A stretch of 50,915 nucleotides of DNA from positions 92,654-143,568 of the forward strand of contig JBNGIQ010009000.1 of assembly GCA_049999765.1 (NCBI GenBank). Direction: 5' to 3'. The stretch is from Phaeoceros laevis (lineage: Eukaryota > Anthocerotophyta > Anthocerotopsida > Notothyladales). The notes under the pieces are model-generated. The model searched no databases, was not told the DNA's origin, and saw nothing but the letters and a program-made list of their open reading frames with translations. Each line of letters opens with the position of its first letter. Position 1 is the stretch's first letter. Position numbers and translations under genes: made by a program. This document shows positions 21,078-30,233 of the stretch, one piece after another.

Positions 21078-22404
21078 TCACAGCTGGTTCCGTACCAGGC
21101 TGCTATCAAGGGGCCTCCTGAATCGACCCGAGCAAATGATGCTGGCAGTATAATTTATGATTTTGAGCAGGGAGGGGTGAAGGAGACTGTCCAAGGGTTG
21201 GGCCGCCTGGTGCAGCAAGGATCTTTCGTTCACAACTCTATCTTCTATCGTGTGCTCAAGAGGTGCATGGCACAGAAGGACCTGGATCTTGGCAAGCAAG
21301 TTCACGCTCTTGCTGTTCACAGTGTGTGCCAGCGTAGGAGCTCTGCAGAAGGGAAGGCAGATTCATGCGCAAATACAGCAAAGGGGACTGGAAGCTGATC
21401 TGGTAGTTTGTAATTCCATGCTGGACATGTATGCCAAATGTGGAAGATTAGAGGACGCTCTGAAAGTTTTCGAGACAATGACTAACAGGGATGTGGTGAC
21501 ATGGAACTCGCTGCTTAATGGTTATGCGGAACATAGCAATGGTCAGATGGCAGTACAGTGCTTTGAAGACATGTATAGGGAGGGGATTGAACGCAATGAG
21601 GCTACCTTCATTTGTCTTCTAGTGGCTTGCAGCCATGCTGGTTTATTGCAGGAGGGCCAGCGGTACTTCAAGATGATGGTTCAGGACTATGGCATTTCTC
21701 CCACAGATCATCACTATGTTTGCATGGTTGATCTTCTTGGGCGGTCAGGGTGCTTGGATGAGGCAGAGAACATATTGCAGACAGTATCATTTGAGAATGA
21801 AGCAGTTGGGTGGAAGGCTTTGCTCAGTTCTTGCAACAGCAATGGTGATTTAGATCGCGCAAAGCGATGTTTTGATCACCTTATAGCATTGGAGCCTGGC
21901 AATGCAGGTCCCTACGTGCTCTTGGCCAACGTCTATGCGAATGCAGGCAAGTGGAAGGATGTACAGAGGATAGAAAGCTTGAGGAAATCTGTTGGTGCTC
22001 TGAAAAAGCCTGCAAAGGCTTGTATTGAACTGAAGAAAAAGGTGCACGTGTTCACAGTTGGAGAAGAGAGGTCCGACATTTCATCAAAGCTGAGGAGTGT
22101 GAATGTGAGGTTGAAGGATGCAGGTCATGTGCCACAGACACAGTTGGTGCTGAAGGCGATGTCTGAACAGGAGAAGCAAGACGCATTATGTGGACATGCA
22201 GAGAAACTGGCCCTGGCGTATGGGTTGATGAACACTCCAGATGGCACGACTTTGTTGGTTACTACAAGTCTTCGCATGTGTAATGATTGCCACAGTAGCA
22301 CCAAGATCATGTCGAGTGTTGAGAAGCGAGAGATTGTAGTTTGGGATACACACCGTATACACCATTTTCAGAATGGTTCTTGTTCATGCGGAGATCGACA
22401 CTGA
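21078..22404 (+). pseudogene. PPR-DYW gene with internal deletion and frameshift; intact 3' half
   Basis: Two frames are needed. The first (about 21090-21320) matches the N-terminal part of the 30234 gene: DFEQGGVKETVQGLGRLVQQ, then FYRVLKRCMAQKDLDLGKQV. At about 21325 it jumps, out of frame, to CASVGALQKGRQIHAQIQQR. A block of about four PPR triplets is deleted between the two. From there an uninterrupted frame runs to the stop at 22404. It holds PPR motifs (MYAKCGRLEDALKVFETM, WNSLLNGYAEHSN), the E region and a full DYW domain: a KKPAKACIE box, HAEKLALAYGLMNTP, CNDCHSSTK, and the end CSCGDRH. With the frame break it cannot make a full PPR-DYW protein unless an unseen splice repairs it. The intact 3' half suggests recent decay. 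Confidence 0.78.
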
Positions 22405-23905
22405 GAAATGTGCTCGAGTGACATCAGCGCCATCTTTAGGAGCCGAGGGCCGTTGTAGGCCTGTGTTGTTTCCCACAAGTAGGTGAACATACCCAGCAAG
22501 TGTTGCAGATCAACTCTGCAGCAGTATTATTGCCCAAGGATGTATGTGAGGATAGTATGGGGATGCTTGCCAAATAGGTTGGACTGAATCGTCAAGTCAT
22601 GTATGCCATGCCCTGAGCTGGAAGGTTTCTGCACTGCTTGAGCCTCGGGCCACACCAGCACCTTGGCAATTCTGCAGGAATGACGCAAGGTATGCACCCT
22701 TTGGATAACCATTTGGTCAAAGACTTTTAAGCTTTTTAGATGAGGAGAATGCTGAGGAGGTAGCAAAGAGTTTGCTCAGCTCGCATTGTCTATGAACAAG
22801 CTTGCACTCATTCTGACTAGTTGGTTGCCACTATGAGCAGGCCTGCAGACGAGATGCGTAGCAGCTGAAGGACTGGAAATTAATGTGTGCACCTGCATAT
22901 ACGGTCACTTCAATGCCTCGCACCTGCTGTAGTCTCCTTTTTGCATTCTTTGAGGGGCAAGTCTGTGGCATGTTTGGAATACACTTGCAACCATTGACAG
23001 GGTTATCAAGCACCGTTACTCACTGGTGCTTCATGGGAGATGTTTACTGCAGTCCCATAGAAGCTTGTCCGAACAACTTGAACACACACTTTCTGAGCAT
23101 CCTGTGCCTGTCCATTGCTTCGACAAGCACCGTCGCAGCAGTGGCAGTAGTATGTCAAGGGCTGAGGCAAGTATGTGTAACAAGGATGTGTAACAAAGAG
23201 CTGGTGAGGACAAAAGCTAAGAGAGATCGACACTGCTTCTTTCATCGTGCTGAGCATGCTACTCCTAGTAGAGACCGCATGCTCATGCCGATGACAAGAT
23301 TGAAGTAGAAGAAGCTGACGGGACAAAATTTCACAACCTGTGCGTGATGACCGAGCCAGAGTTTCACAGCAAAACCTCACATTAGCCACCGTGGTCGTTT
23401 ACTGAGGGTTAGTTAACCCTTGAAGGGCCACAATATTTGGACCCCACTTTCCCGTTCGAAACCTGCGACTCGTCAATTGCTACCGTCGCAGCAATGGCCG
23501 TACATGTAGTATGTCATGGGCTGAGGCAACTATGTGAAACATGGATTGCTGGCATAGTTACTTGCCTGCCCTGCATTTTCTCGACTTGTTTCACTTGTTT
23601 GTGCACGTTTGCCCCAACAATCTTGCACACTCGCAAAAGCACGAAAATGAATATCTCTCTCTCTTTCTCATGAAGGGGATTGGGTGAGTGTAAATTCATG
23701 GTGCGTTCCACGTGATGAAACATCAAACATGAAGATGTTTTTAATGTGCAGGGATTGAAGGTGAACGGCAACTCCTGAACACCTCTTCTAGGCCAATCAT
23801 GTGTCTTACTCTTGGTGGCGCGTGACAGTGGGCAGTGGGCACCCCCAATCATTCACTTGATTTATAAACCAAACGAAGCGAAGCAAGCGGAAGCAAGAGG
23901 CCACA
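22405..23905. other. Intergenic with a spaced direct repeat; DHQS promoter at the right end
   Basis: No gene was recognised. ACCGTCGCAGCA followed by TAGTATGTCA-GGGCTGAGGCAA occurs at 23129-23182 and again, about 350 bp on, at 23482-23540, with moderate divergence. A TTTATAAA motif lies at 23861-23868. Confidence 0.6.
23862..23868 (+). promoter_or_regulatory. Candidate TATA box of the DHQS gene
   Basis: TTATAAA lies only about 38 nt upstream of the ATG at 23906. If used, transcription would start about 10 nt before the ATG, giving an unusually short leader. A start further upstream is equally possible. Confidence 0.35.
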
Positions 23906-25848
23906 ATGGCAGCGGCCACTGCAGCGCCTGGTGTGGCCAAGTGCCAGCCCTCCGCGGGTTTCCTAGGTGCTGCTTCTCCTCAGCAGCAGCCCGGTCGCCT
24001 GGGCCTGAGTTTGCGATCTGCCTGGCTTGGCTGCAAGTCTTTGCAGCAGCAACACCTGCAGCAGCAGCGCCAGCAACATGTGGTACCCCGCTTGGTCCAT
24101 CCTATGGCGGTCTCGGCCAGCTCCGCACAGATTCTGGATTCCCCTGCAACAACGGTTCAGCGGGACCTGGAAATCGTGAACGTGGATCTGGGGGAGCGGA
24201 GCTACCCCATTTACATCGGAGCGGGGCTCCTCGACCAGCCGCACCTGCTTCAGAGGTAGAATTTGCTCTATGGTCAGTGGTTTTAGGTAGGAAAGAGAAT
24301 TCAGCATTTCTCTGATGGTTAGGCCGGCAGGCATGTCAAAGGCAAGAACGTGCTGGTGGTGACCAACACGACGGTTGCACCCCTCTACTTGGACAAAGTA
24401 GTAGAGGGGCTTCTCAGTGATGGCTTCGACGTCAACGTGCAGTCTGTCATCCTTCCGGATGGCGAAAAGTACAAGGACATGGTTAGTGTTGACTGCCCGC
24501 TCCGCTTGTTTCCCTTTCATTCCTTCCAAACCTGGCTGCCAACTTGTGTGCTTGTGCTGCTGCTCTGCCAGGAAACTCTCATGAAAGTGTTCGACAAGGC
24601 CATCCAGACCCGAATGGATAGAAAATGTACCTTCATTGCGCTGGGTGGGGGAGTCATCGGAGATATGTGCGGCTATGCTGCTGCCTCCTACCTTCGAGGA
24701 GTCAATTTCATCCAAATCCCAACGACCGTCATGGCTCAGGTGGATGGATGATGTTGTCATGTTCCCCTAAACTCTGCAGACATCACAGCAGAGAGCTTGC
24801 ACTAATAGCCCGATCAGTATGGCCGCTGTAGGTGGACTCTTCTGTAGGAGGCAAAACTGGGATAAACCACCCACTGGGCAAAAATATGATCGGTGCCTTT
24901 TACCAACCCCAATGTGTACTCGTTGACACGGACACCCTTAGCACTTTACCAGACAGGGAGCTGGCCTCTGGGATTGCGGAAGTCATCAAGTATGGACTAA
25001 TCAGGGATGCAGACTTCTTTGAGTGGCAGGAGAAGAACATGGAAGCATTGCTGGCCAGGTGTGTGGCCGGGAGGTAACCAGTCACTCTGCATCAAGTTGA
25101 GTTTTGCCATATGGTTCACACCCACCGCTGTGTTCGTGCAGAGATGCTGATGCTTTCGCATATGCTATCAAAAAGTCTTGTGAGAACAAAGCGGAAGTGG
25201 TCTCTCTGGATGAGAAAGAAGGGGGTCTGAGAGCCACGCTAAACTTAGGTCACACATTCGGGCATGTAAGCATCAAAGTTCAGCCCAGCCACTTTCTCTC
25301 CTAGGAAATTTGCTCACTCCTTGCTTTGCAGGCCATTGAGACCGGACTTGGCTACGGAGAATGGCTCCATGGGGAGGCTGTAGCTGCAGGCACGGTACGT
25401 ATCCTCTGTATGAGCCTGAGTTGCTGGGTTCCCTCCACTCCGGGCTGAATGAATGAGGTGGCAAATGGGGGTTCTGATGATCTCCAACCTACCCTCTCAC
25501 TGTAGGTGATGGCAGTGGACTTATCCTTCCGCCTGGGCTGGATCGAGGAGTCGCTGCAGAAGCGAGTCATTAAGCTGCTTGAAAGGGCAAATCTCCCTAC
25601 AGTTCCACCCGAGGGCCTGACTGTGCAATCGTTTAAGACAATCATGGCGGTATGAGTCCAACCTGATATCTATGTTTTCTTGGCTGGCTGTTGCTTACCT
25701 CACAGGGCCATCGCAGGTGGACAAGAAGGTGGAAAATGGACAACTACGTCTCATCCTCTTGAAAGGGAGCCTGGGCAACTGCGTCTTCACTGCCGACTAC
25801 AACCAGGAGGCCCTGGATCAAACTTTGGCTGCGTTTTGCCCATCTTGA
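23906..25848 (+). CDS. Chloroplast 3-dehydroquinate synthase
   Basis: Eight exons: 23906-24255, 24331-24481, 24572-24739, 24832-25058, 25142-25265, 25332-25394, 25506-25649 and 25717-25848. They give 452 codons with consistent phases. The enzyme is the second step of the shikimate pathway: DAHP to 3-dehydroquinate, with NAD+ and a divalent metal. The first 75 or so residues are a Gln/Ala-rich transit peptide. NAD-binding [20 protein letters not shown], then [20 protein letters not shown], then [10 protein letters not shown] are all present. Metal ligands are expected at Glu of AEVIKYG, His of GHTFGHAIE and His of [11 protein letters not shown], and all three are conserved. It matches the plant enzymes almost throughout. 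Introns are 60-110 bp. No damage was seen. Confidence 0.97.
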
Positions 25849-26540
25849 CGACTTTCCTTACCCCACAACACCTGTACAACACAATATAACCTCGTACTTG
25901 ACCATCTGCTGATTCTTCTCCACCTATTTTTTCTTTCTGATTCAGAGTGTCTTCATTTATTTCTATACTGATTTCCCTTCAACTTCACTTGCTCAGCACT
26001 TACGCCCTTAGGGCCTAAATGACAATGGATACTTGCTATGCACTACTTTTGTTCTTTCATGTCCCACGTTGTATGTCATGTCCTTCCCAAGTTCCGTTTT
26101 CGTCTCTTGTATGCTACTTGCTTCCTTCAGCTCCTGAATTTACATTAGATGTAACTCCAGAAAGATTACCAGATGGTACCCGGAATACGGATAAAAGTTC
26201 GTTCTTGCGCCCATGTTCATGCTGCGATGTTGTATTACGAAAGCTACACTAGAGGGAAGGAAGGAGTGCTGGCGTCCAGCTCCAAGACATGTGACTTCAA
26301 GTCGGATTGTAGTATGTAAAAAAAAATCAAGCCAAGGGTGTGTCTGTGAAGGCAGGCCTGGGATTGGAACATTTAAACACTGCTCAGCTCAGCTGTAACA
26401 TTCAAACACTGCTCAGCTTGACTAACCAAAAAATGTGTTATTTTAAACGAATGAGCGTAGTCTGGCGCACCATGTTCGAGCTGGCTGTCCCTGCTTGGGG
26501 AGGAGGACAGCCAGCTCGGGGAGGATTGCGGATTGCGGAT
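25849..26540. other. Intergenic, with a perfect 14-bp inverted repeat
   Basis: CGAGCTGGCTGTCC at 26477-26490 is followed, after a 14-nt loop, by its exact reverse complement at 26505-26518. It lies just upstream of the 30-bp repeats. No gene was recognised. Confidence 0.75.
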
Positions 26541-26670
26541 TGACAGAACCTCTGAGTGTTTCCCCACGTTGGACAGAACCTCTTAGTGTTTCCCCACGTT
26601 AGGCAGCTCTGGACAGAACCTCTTAGTGTTTCCCCACGTTGGACAGAACCTCTTAGTGTTTCCCCACGTT
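26541..26670. repeat. Four copies of a 30-bp repeat
   Basis: The unit GGACAGAACCTCTTAGTGTT TCCCCACGTT occurs at 26541-26570 (first copy, two mismatches), 26571-26600, 26611-26640 and 26641-26670. A 10-bp insert (AGGCAGCTCT) follows the second copy, so the array looks like a duplication of a pair. Each unit contains a CACGTT box. Confidence 0.95.
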
Positions 26671-26741
26671 AGGCCAAGGGCTGGATGCCAAGGGCAGCAG
26701 ATTTGCGGGCACTCGTCTCGGAGGAAGATAGTCGGCGTCTT

Positions 26742-26812
26742 ACCAGCTTTTGATGATGAACCTTTGGTGGTGTGTGTGCAGCTTTTGATGATGAGCCTAT
26801 GGTGGTGTGTTC
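26742..26812. repeat. Tandem duplication, about 35-bp unit
   Basis: CAGCTTTTGATGATGAACCT followed by TTGGTGGTGTGTG is repeated immediately with three substitutions (GAGCCTATGG). Confidence 0.85.
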
Positions 26813-27077
26813 TGTTTTGTTTTGATTTGGTTTAAGGGGACTTAATCGACCGTAACTGCGTGTGTTCTCCGAGCCTGAGGGCTCAGTGTGTCTGGTCTAA
26901 CCAAAGTGCAAGGTCTGTATGTAGAAATCGGTTTTCTGCCTTTCCAGCGCTATTCTCTGTAAGCAGCTCACTCGCGAATGCGAAATAAACTGCTTACCAT
27001 GCCTTCGATAGCAGGCAATGCCGTACGCGTAGCAAGCGGAGCCTGGCACGCGGTTGCCTACACTAGTGCTTGAGAGA

Positions 27078-27156
27078 AGTAGTGCTTGAGAGAAGGTTTG
27101 AAGCATTGAACTGTGAAGTAGTGCGTGAGAGAAGGTTTTAAGCATTGAACTGTGAG
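27078..27156. repeat. Tandem duplication, 39-bp unit, with an extra partial copy
   Basis: AGTAGTGCTTGAGAGAAGGT followed by TTGAAGCATTGAACTGTGA is repeated once with small changes. A short copy of AGTGCTTGAGAGAA precedes it. The repeat lies about 370 bp upstream of the F-box gene. Confidence 0.85.
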
Positions 27157-27524
27157 CAGATTGTGGTGAAGGCAGAGTTGGGAGTTACGCCAAGAAGGGC
27201 GTGGAAGCGAAAACGTGCGAGAGAGAATTCTCCATCCGTCATAGCTTGACGGGAGGTGACCGGCCAGATCGCACCACCCCTTGGAGGTGCTGTGTGCAAA
27301 ACGCGACCTGTCCTATATACAAGAACTACATGAATTTAATGTAGGAACTTCAGGCACCAGTTTGTGAGTGACCGACCACCGGAATAAAAACTGGTGCCTT
27401 GTGTCCTCGTCACCTTCAGCACAAACGCTTATAGCTCAAAGCTACTTGCAAAGTGCCCTGAACACAACTCGTTTTGGCGCCAAGAGGCACGCTGCTGCTC
27501 CAGCCTGCGACAGTGAAGGGAGCA

Positions 27525-29111
27525 ATGGCGGCTGTTACCGTGGGCGCCTTGGAGGAGGATTTCAGCGACGATTCCTTGGATGGCTACTCCTCAGACGATA
27601 CCGTGGGCGCCTTGGAGGAGGATTTCAGCGACGATTCCTTGGATGGCTACTCGTCAGACGACTCTTTGGATGCCTCTTTGGATGGCTACTCTTCGGAGAC
27701 GTTCTACGATTGCAATTTGTCCTGGGCAGAGGACGACAGGGATATCAACACCTCCATTTTGAAGCATATCCAGAACAAACACGCCAACTCCAAGCAAGGC
27801 TTGAAGCACTGTGAGCAATGCGCACCAGAGGTGGAAGAACCTCATTTTGTGGTACGCGTGTTGCAGGGCTGGCTGGTGGAACAGCCTACTACTGACTCGG
27901 AGGAGACGATGAACCCGGCTGTGTGGAGCAGGTTGCCAGAGGAGCTGTTAGCAAGGTGCGTGGCAATGCTGCCAATGGACAGCCGGTGCAGGTTTTCGGT
28001 GGTAGCCAAGGGCTGGTGCAGCCTGCTCCGGTCTTCGGAGTTCAAGCAGCTGTGTAGTGATGTGCGGCCTGTGAGTGTGGCCCCGATTTGTGCACTTGAG
28101 TGCTACCCGGGAAGATTCGGACGTTGCAAGCCTCGCCCTACGGATGTTTCATATCTCTCCCAGCCCATGGAGGTTCGCCGATTGGAGTTGCCCCGGAGCT
28201 TGCCAGACAAGTTCAAGCAGTTTCATCCTTCATGTTGCAATGTGCAGGATGGGCTGGTATTCGTCTACAAGCGTGGGAAGATGTGCCACGAGATACAAGA
28301 CCGAGCCGTCGACATGTGTGTCATGAATCCTGTCACGCAGCACTGGTTGGAGTTGCCTTTGAAGTTCTCCGTAACGGAATATGATCATTTTGTGCACAAG
28401 AGAGCACAGGTGAGATCTCTGTCTTCGGGGCAGTTCCAAGTGACCATTGTGTGTTCCTCCCTTGGAATGCCACGAGTTAGCATGTTCTCTTCCCAAAATT
28501 CTACATGGACTATGGTTAACTTAGGGGGGAGATCTGTGCAATACCTGTGGCCGGGCGGCGGGCCGGATTACTTGGAAGAGGATGTCCCCAACTGGCCTCA
28601 ATATGCTGCTTGCAATGGTCTTCTCATTTTGGCCGAGAAGGCACACCAGAGCAATAGTTTTTCATTTCAAGTTTACAACTTAGATGATGGCAAACTTGTG
28701 AGGCAGCTGGATAGGGACTCTTATCCGAAGGTGGTGAGAAAGATCCTGGAGCATGGGGGGAGATTGTTCTTAGTTGGCAGTGAAAATGTCCGCCCAGTGA
28801 AGTATGGCATTTGGGAACTTGATTTTTCAAGTTTCCTGTGGAGCCAGCTCTCGGCTCTTCCTGAGCAGTTTTTGTGGGAGGAGCCCTCACTGCACGTCGA
28901 CAGGTACTTGGACCCTACATGGTACTTGGAAGATGCAGTTTTTGCTGGGCCAAAGCTGTGTCTCAAGATTTTTGACAGAGGACAGCTTTGTTCAACAGAC
29001 CACTTCGTGGCTTACGATGTTGAGCAGGACACCTGGAGTACTGTGTCCCGAGGAATGGTTCAGCATAGGCTAGCAAGCCAATTCGACCTGTTCAGTCCCA
29101 GCTTCCAGTAG
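27525..29111 (+). CDS. F-box protein with kelch/beta-propeller-like C-terminal region (paralogue of 6332-7693)
   Basis: Intronless; 528 codons from the first in-frame ATG (27525). The F-box reads WSRLPEELLARCVAMLPMDS and then KGWCSLLRSSEF. The C-terminal region repeats the pattern of the paralogue: MNPVTQHWLELP, YNLDDGKLVRQLDRDSYP, HGGRLFLVG, YGIWELDFSSFLW and AYDVEQDTWSTVS. The N-terminal 60 residues differ. They hold an exact tandem repeat of a 21-residue acidic unit (TVGALEEDFSDDSLDGYSSD plus one), followed by partial copies (SLDASLDGYSS). Role: probable substrate adaptor of an SCF ubiquitin ligase; target unknown. The acidic repeats may be an interaction region. Confidence 0.88.
   Translation: MAAVTVGALEEDFSDDSLDGYSSDDTVGALEEDFSDDSLDGYSSDDSLDASLDGYSSETFYDCNLSWAEDDRDINTSILKHIQNKHANSKQGLKHCEQCAPEVEEPHFVVRVLQGWLVEQPTTDSEETMNPAVWSRLPEELLARCVAMLPMDSRCRFSVVAKGWCSLLRSSEFKQLCSDVRPVSVAPICALECYPGRFGRCKPRPTDVSYLSQPMEVRRLELPRSLPDKFKQFHPSCCNVQDGLVFVYKRGKMCHEIQDRAVDMCVMNPVTQHWLELPLKFSVTEYDHFVHKRAQVRSLSSGQFQVTIVCSSLGMPRVSMFSSQNSTWTMVNLGGRSVQYLWPGGGPDYLEEDVPNWPQYAACNGLLILAEKAHQSNSFSFQVYNLDDGKLVRQLDRDSYPKVVRKILEHGGRLFLVGSENVRPVKYGIWELDFSSFLWSQLSALPEQFLWEEPSLHVDRYLDPTWYLEDAVFAGPKLCLKIFDRGQLCSTDHFVAYDVEQDTWSTVSRGMVQHRLASQFDLFSPSFQ
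27537..27662. repeat. Coding tandem repeat, 2 x 63 bp
   Basis: Two adjacent 63-bp units (27537-27599, 27600-27662) inside the F-box gene differ at one or two silent positions. A very recent in-frame duplication of 21 codons is the simplest explanation. Confidence 0.92.
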
Positions 29112-30233
29112 TTGTGATGGATGCCTTTTCTTTTCAACACCATTGCTGCAAGGTTTTCCTAGTTCCCACCCGGCTCCTGCTCTACAGCGTTTTGTTTCTC
29201 ACAAGTGGATATAATGTGGCTGCTGAAGTGTGCTTACAACCTGCACATGGCAGACTAGCCGCTTTTTGCAGTGTCTGCATGCACTCCAGAAACAATTGAG
29301 TGCAGTGCAGCAAGGAGCGTAGAACTGATAAGTCGCTTGCGTGGCAGTCAGGTCAGCCTCTTCAGGTAGCCGTCGGGTATAACTTGAAGGGAGCCTTCTT
29401 TTGCTCGAGATAGATAGATTTATTTATCGTGTTTGGGAGTGTGTAGCCACAAGGCGCATGCGGCGCATGCGAGGACATCGGTACCATATGGCACCCAACC
29501 CCGGCATTTCTACCATGCTTTATACTCTAATACTTAGAGTGTATTCTACGCGCGACGAAGCTGTGTAAGTTGAGAAGCGAGGCACGGAAATTGACGGAAT
29601 GCCTCGGAACGAACTTCGAAGTCAAGCTCCATCCTTCGGATTCCTTCCTCTAGTGCGCGGACGGGGTGCTGAACTTTTGGCATCTCCTGCGTTGTGACGT
29701 TTTTTTGTTCCTGAGCACTGGTAAGGCGTGCGCCATTTTGGCCATATCATGCCTTGTAAGATAGATAGATAGAGCGATGGCTATGGCTGGTGGGCGTATT
29801 ATTGGAGTAAGGTTTCATGACATGGCCAGGGTTACCGAGAGGGAGAGAGGAGGAAGCGAACCGGATGTCTAAGGTGAGCTCCGCCTCGCGTGGCGACAGA
29901 ATCGGCACTCGCCCCGAGCAAAATGTGGCCTTATTAATAGGCGATGGCGTCCTCCTTCACAAGCCACTCGGTCAGGCTCTTGCGGAGATGATAAGCTTGC
30001 TAGGACATTCTCAGTAAGGTATAGTACAGAGTTCAAATTCCTGAACAGCCTATCAATAGCTGCCTACAAGCAGAAAAGTGCGCACTGCTTATGGCTACAC
30101 TAAATGGTAAGGTTGCCATGAGAACGAAGTCGATGAGCCTTTAGTTTGACAGCATGAAGATGACACCTCCTAGAAATACACCTCATTCAAATCTTCCTAC
30201 AACCTAAGGGAGCTAGATGTTTAGGATCTCAAG
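29112..30233. other. Intergenic with GATA microsatellites
   Basis: Short GATA runs lie near 29406 (GATAGATAGATTTATTTAT) and 29759 (AGATAGATAGATAGAG). A small inverted motif (GCGCATGCGGCGCATGCG) lies near 29455. No gene was recognised. The right end is the PPR gene's 5' region. Confidence 0.5.

Noticed and set aside
23963-24760. 265-codon minus-strand frame antisense to DHQS
   Set aside because: It runs across DHQS exons and introns; the plus-strand gene is certain.
26541-26670. CRISPR-like array (30-bp repeats)
   Set aside because: The repeats are directly adjacent, with only one 10-bp insert and no unique spacers, in a plant nuclear genome.
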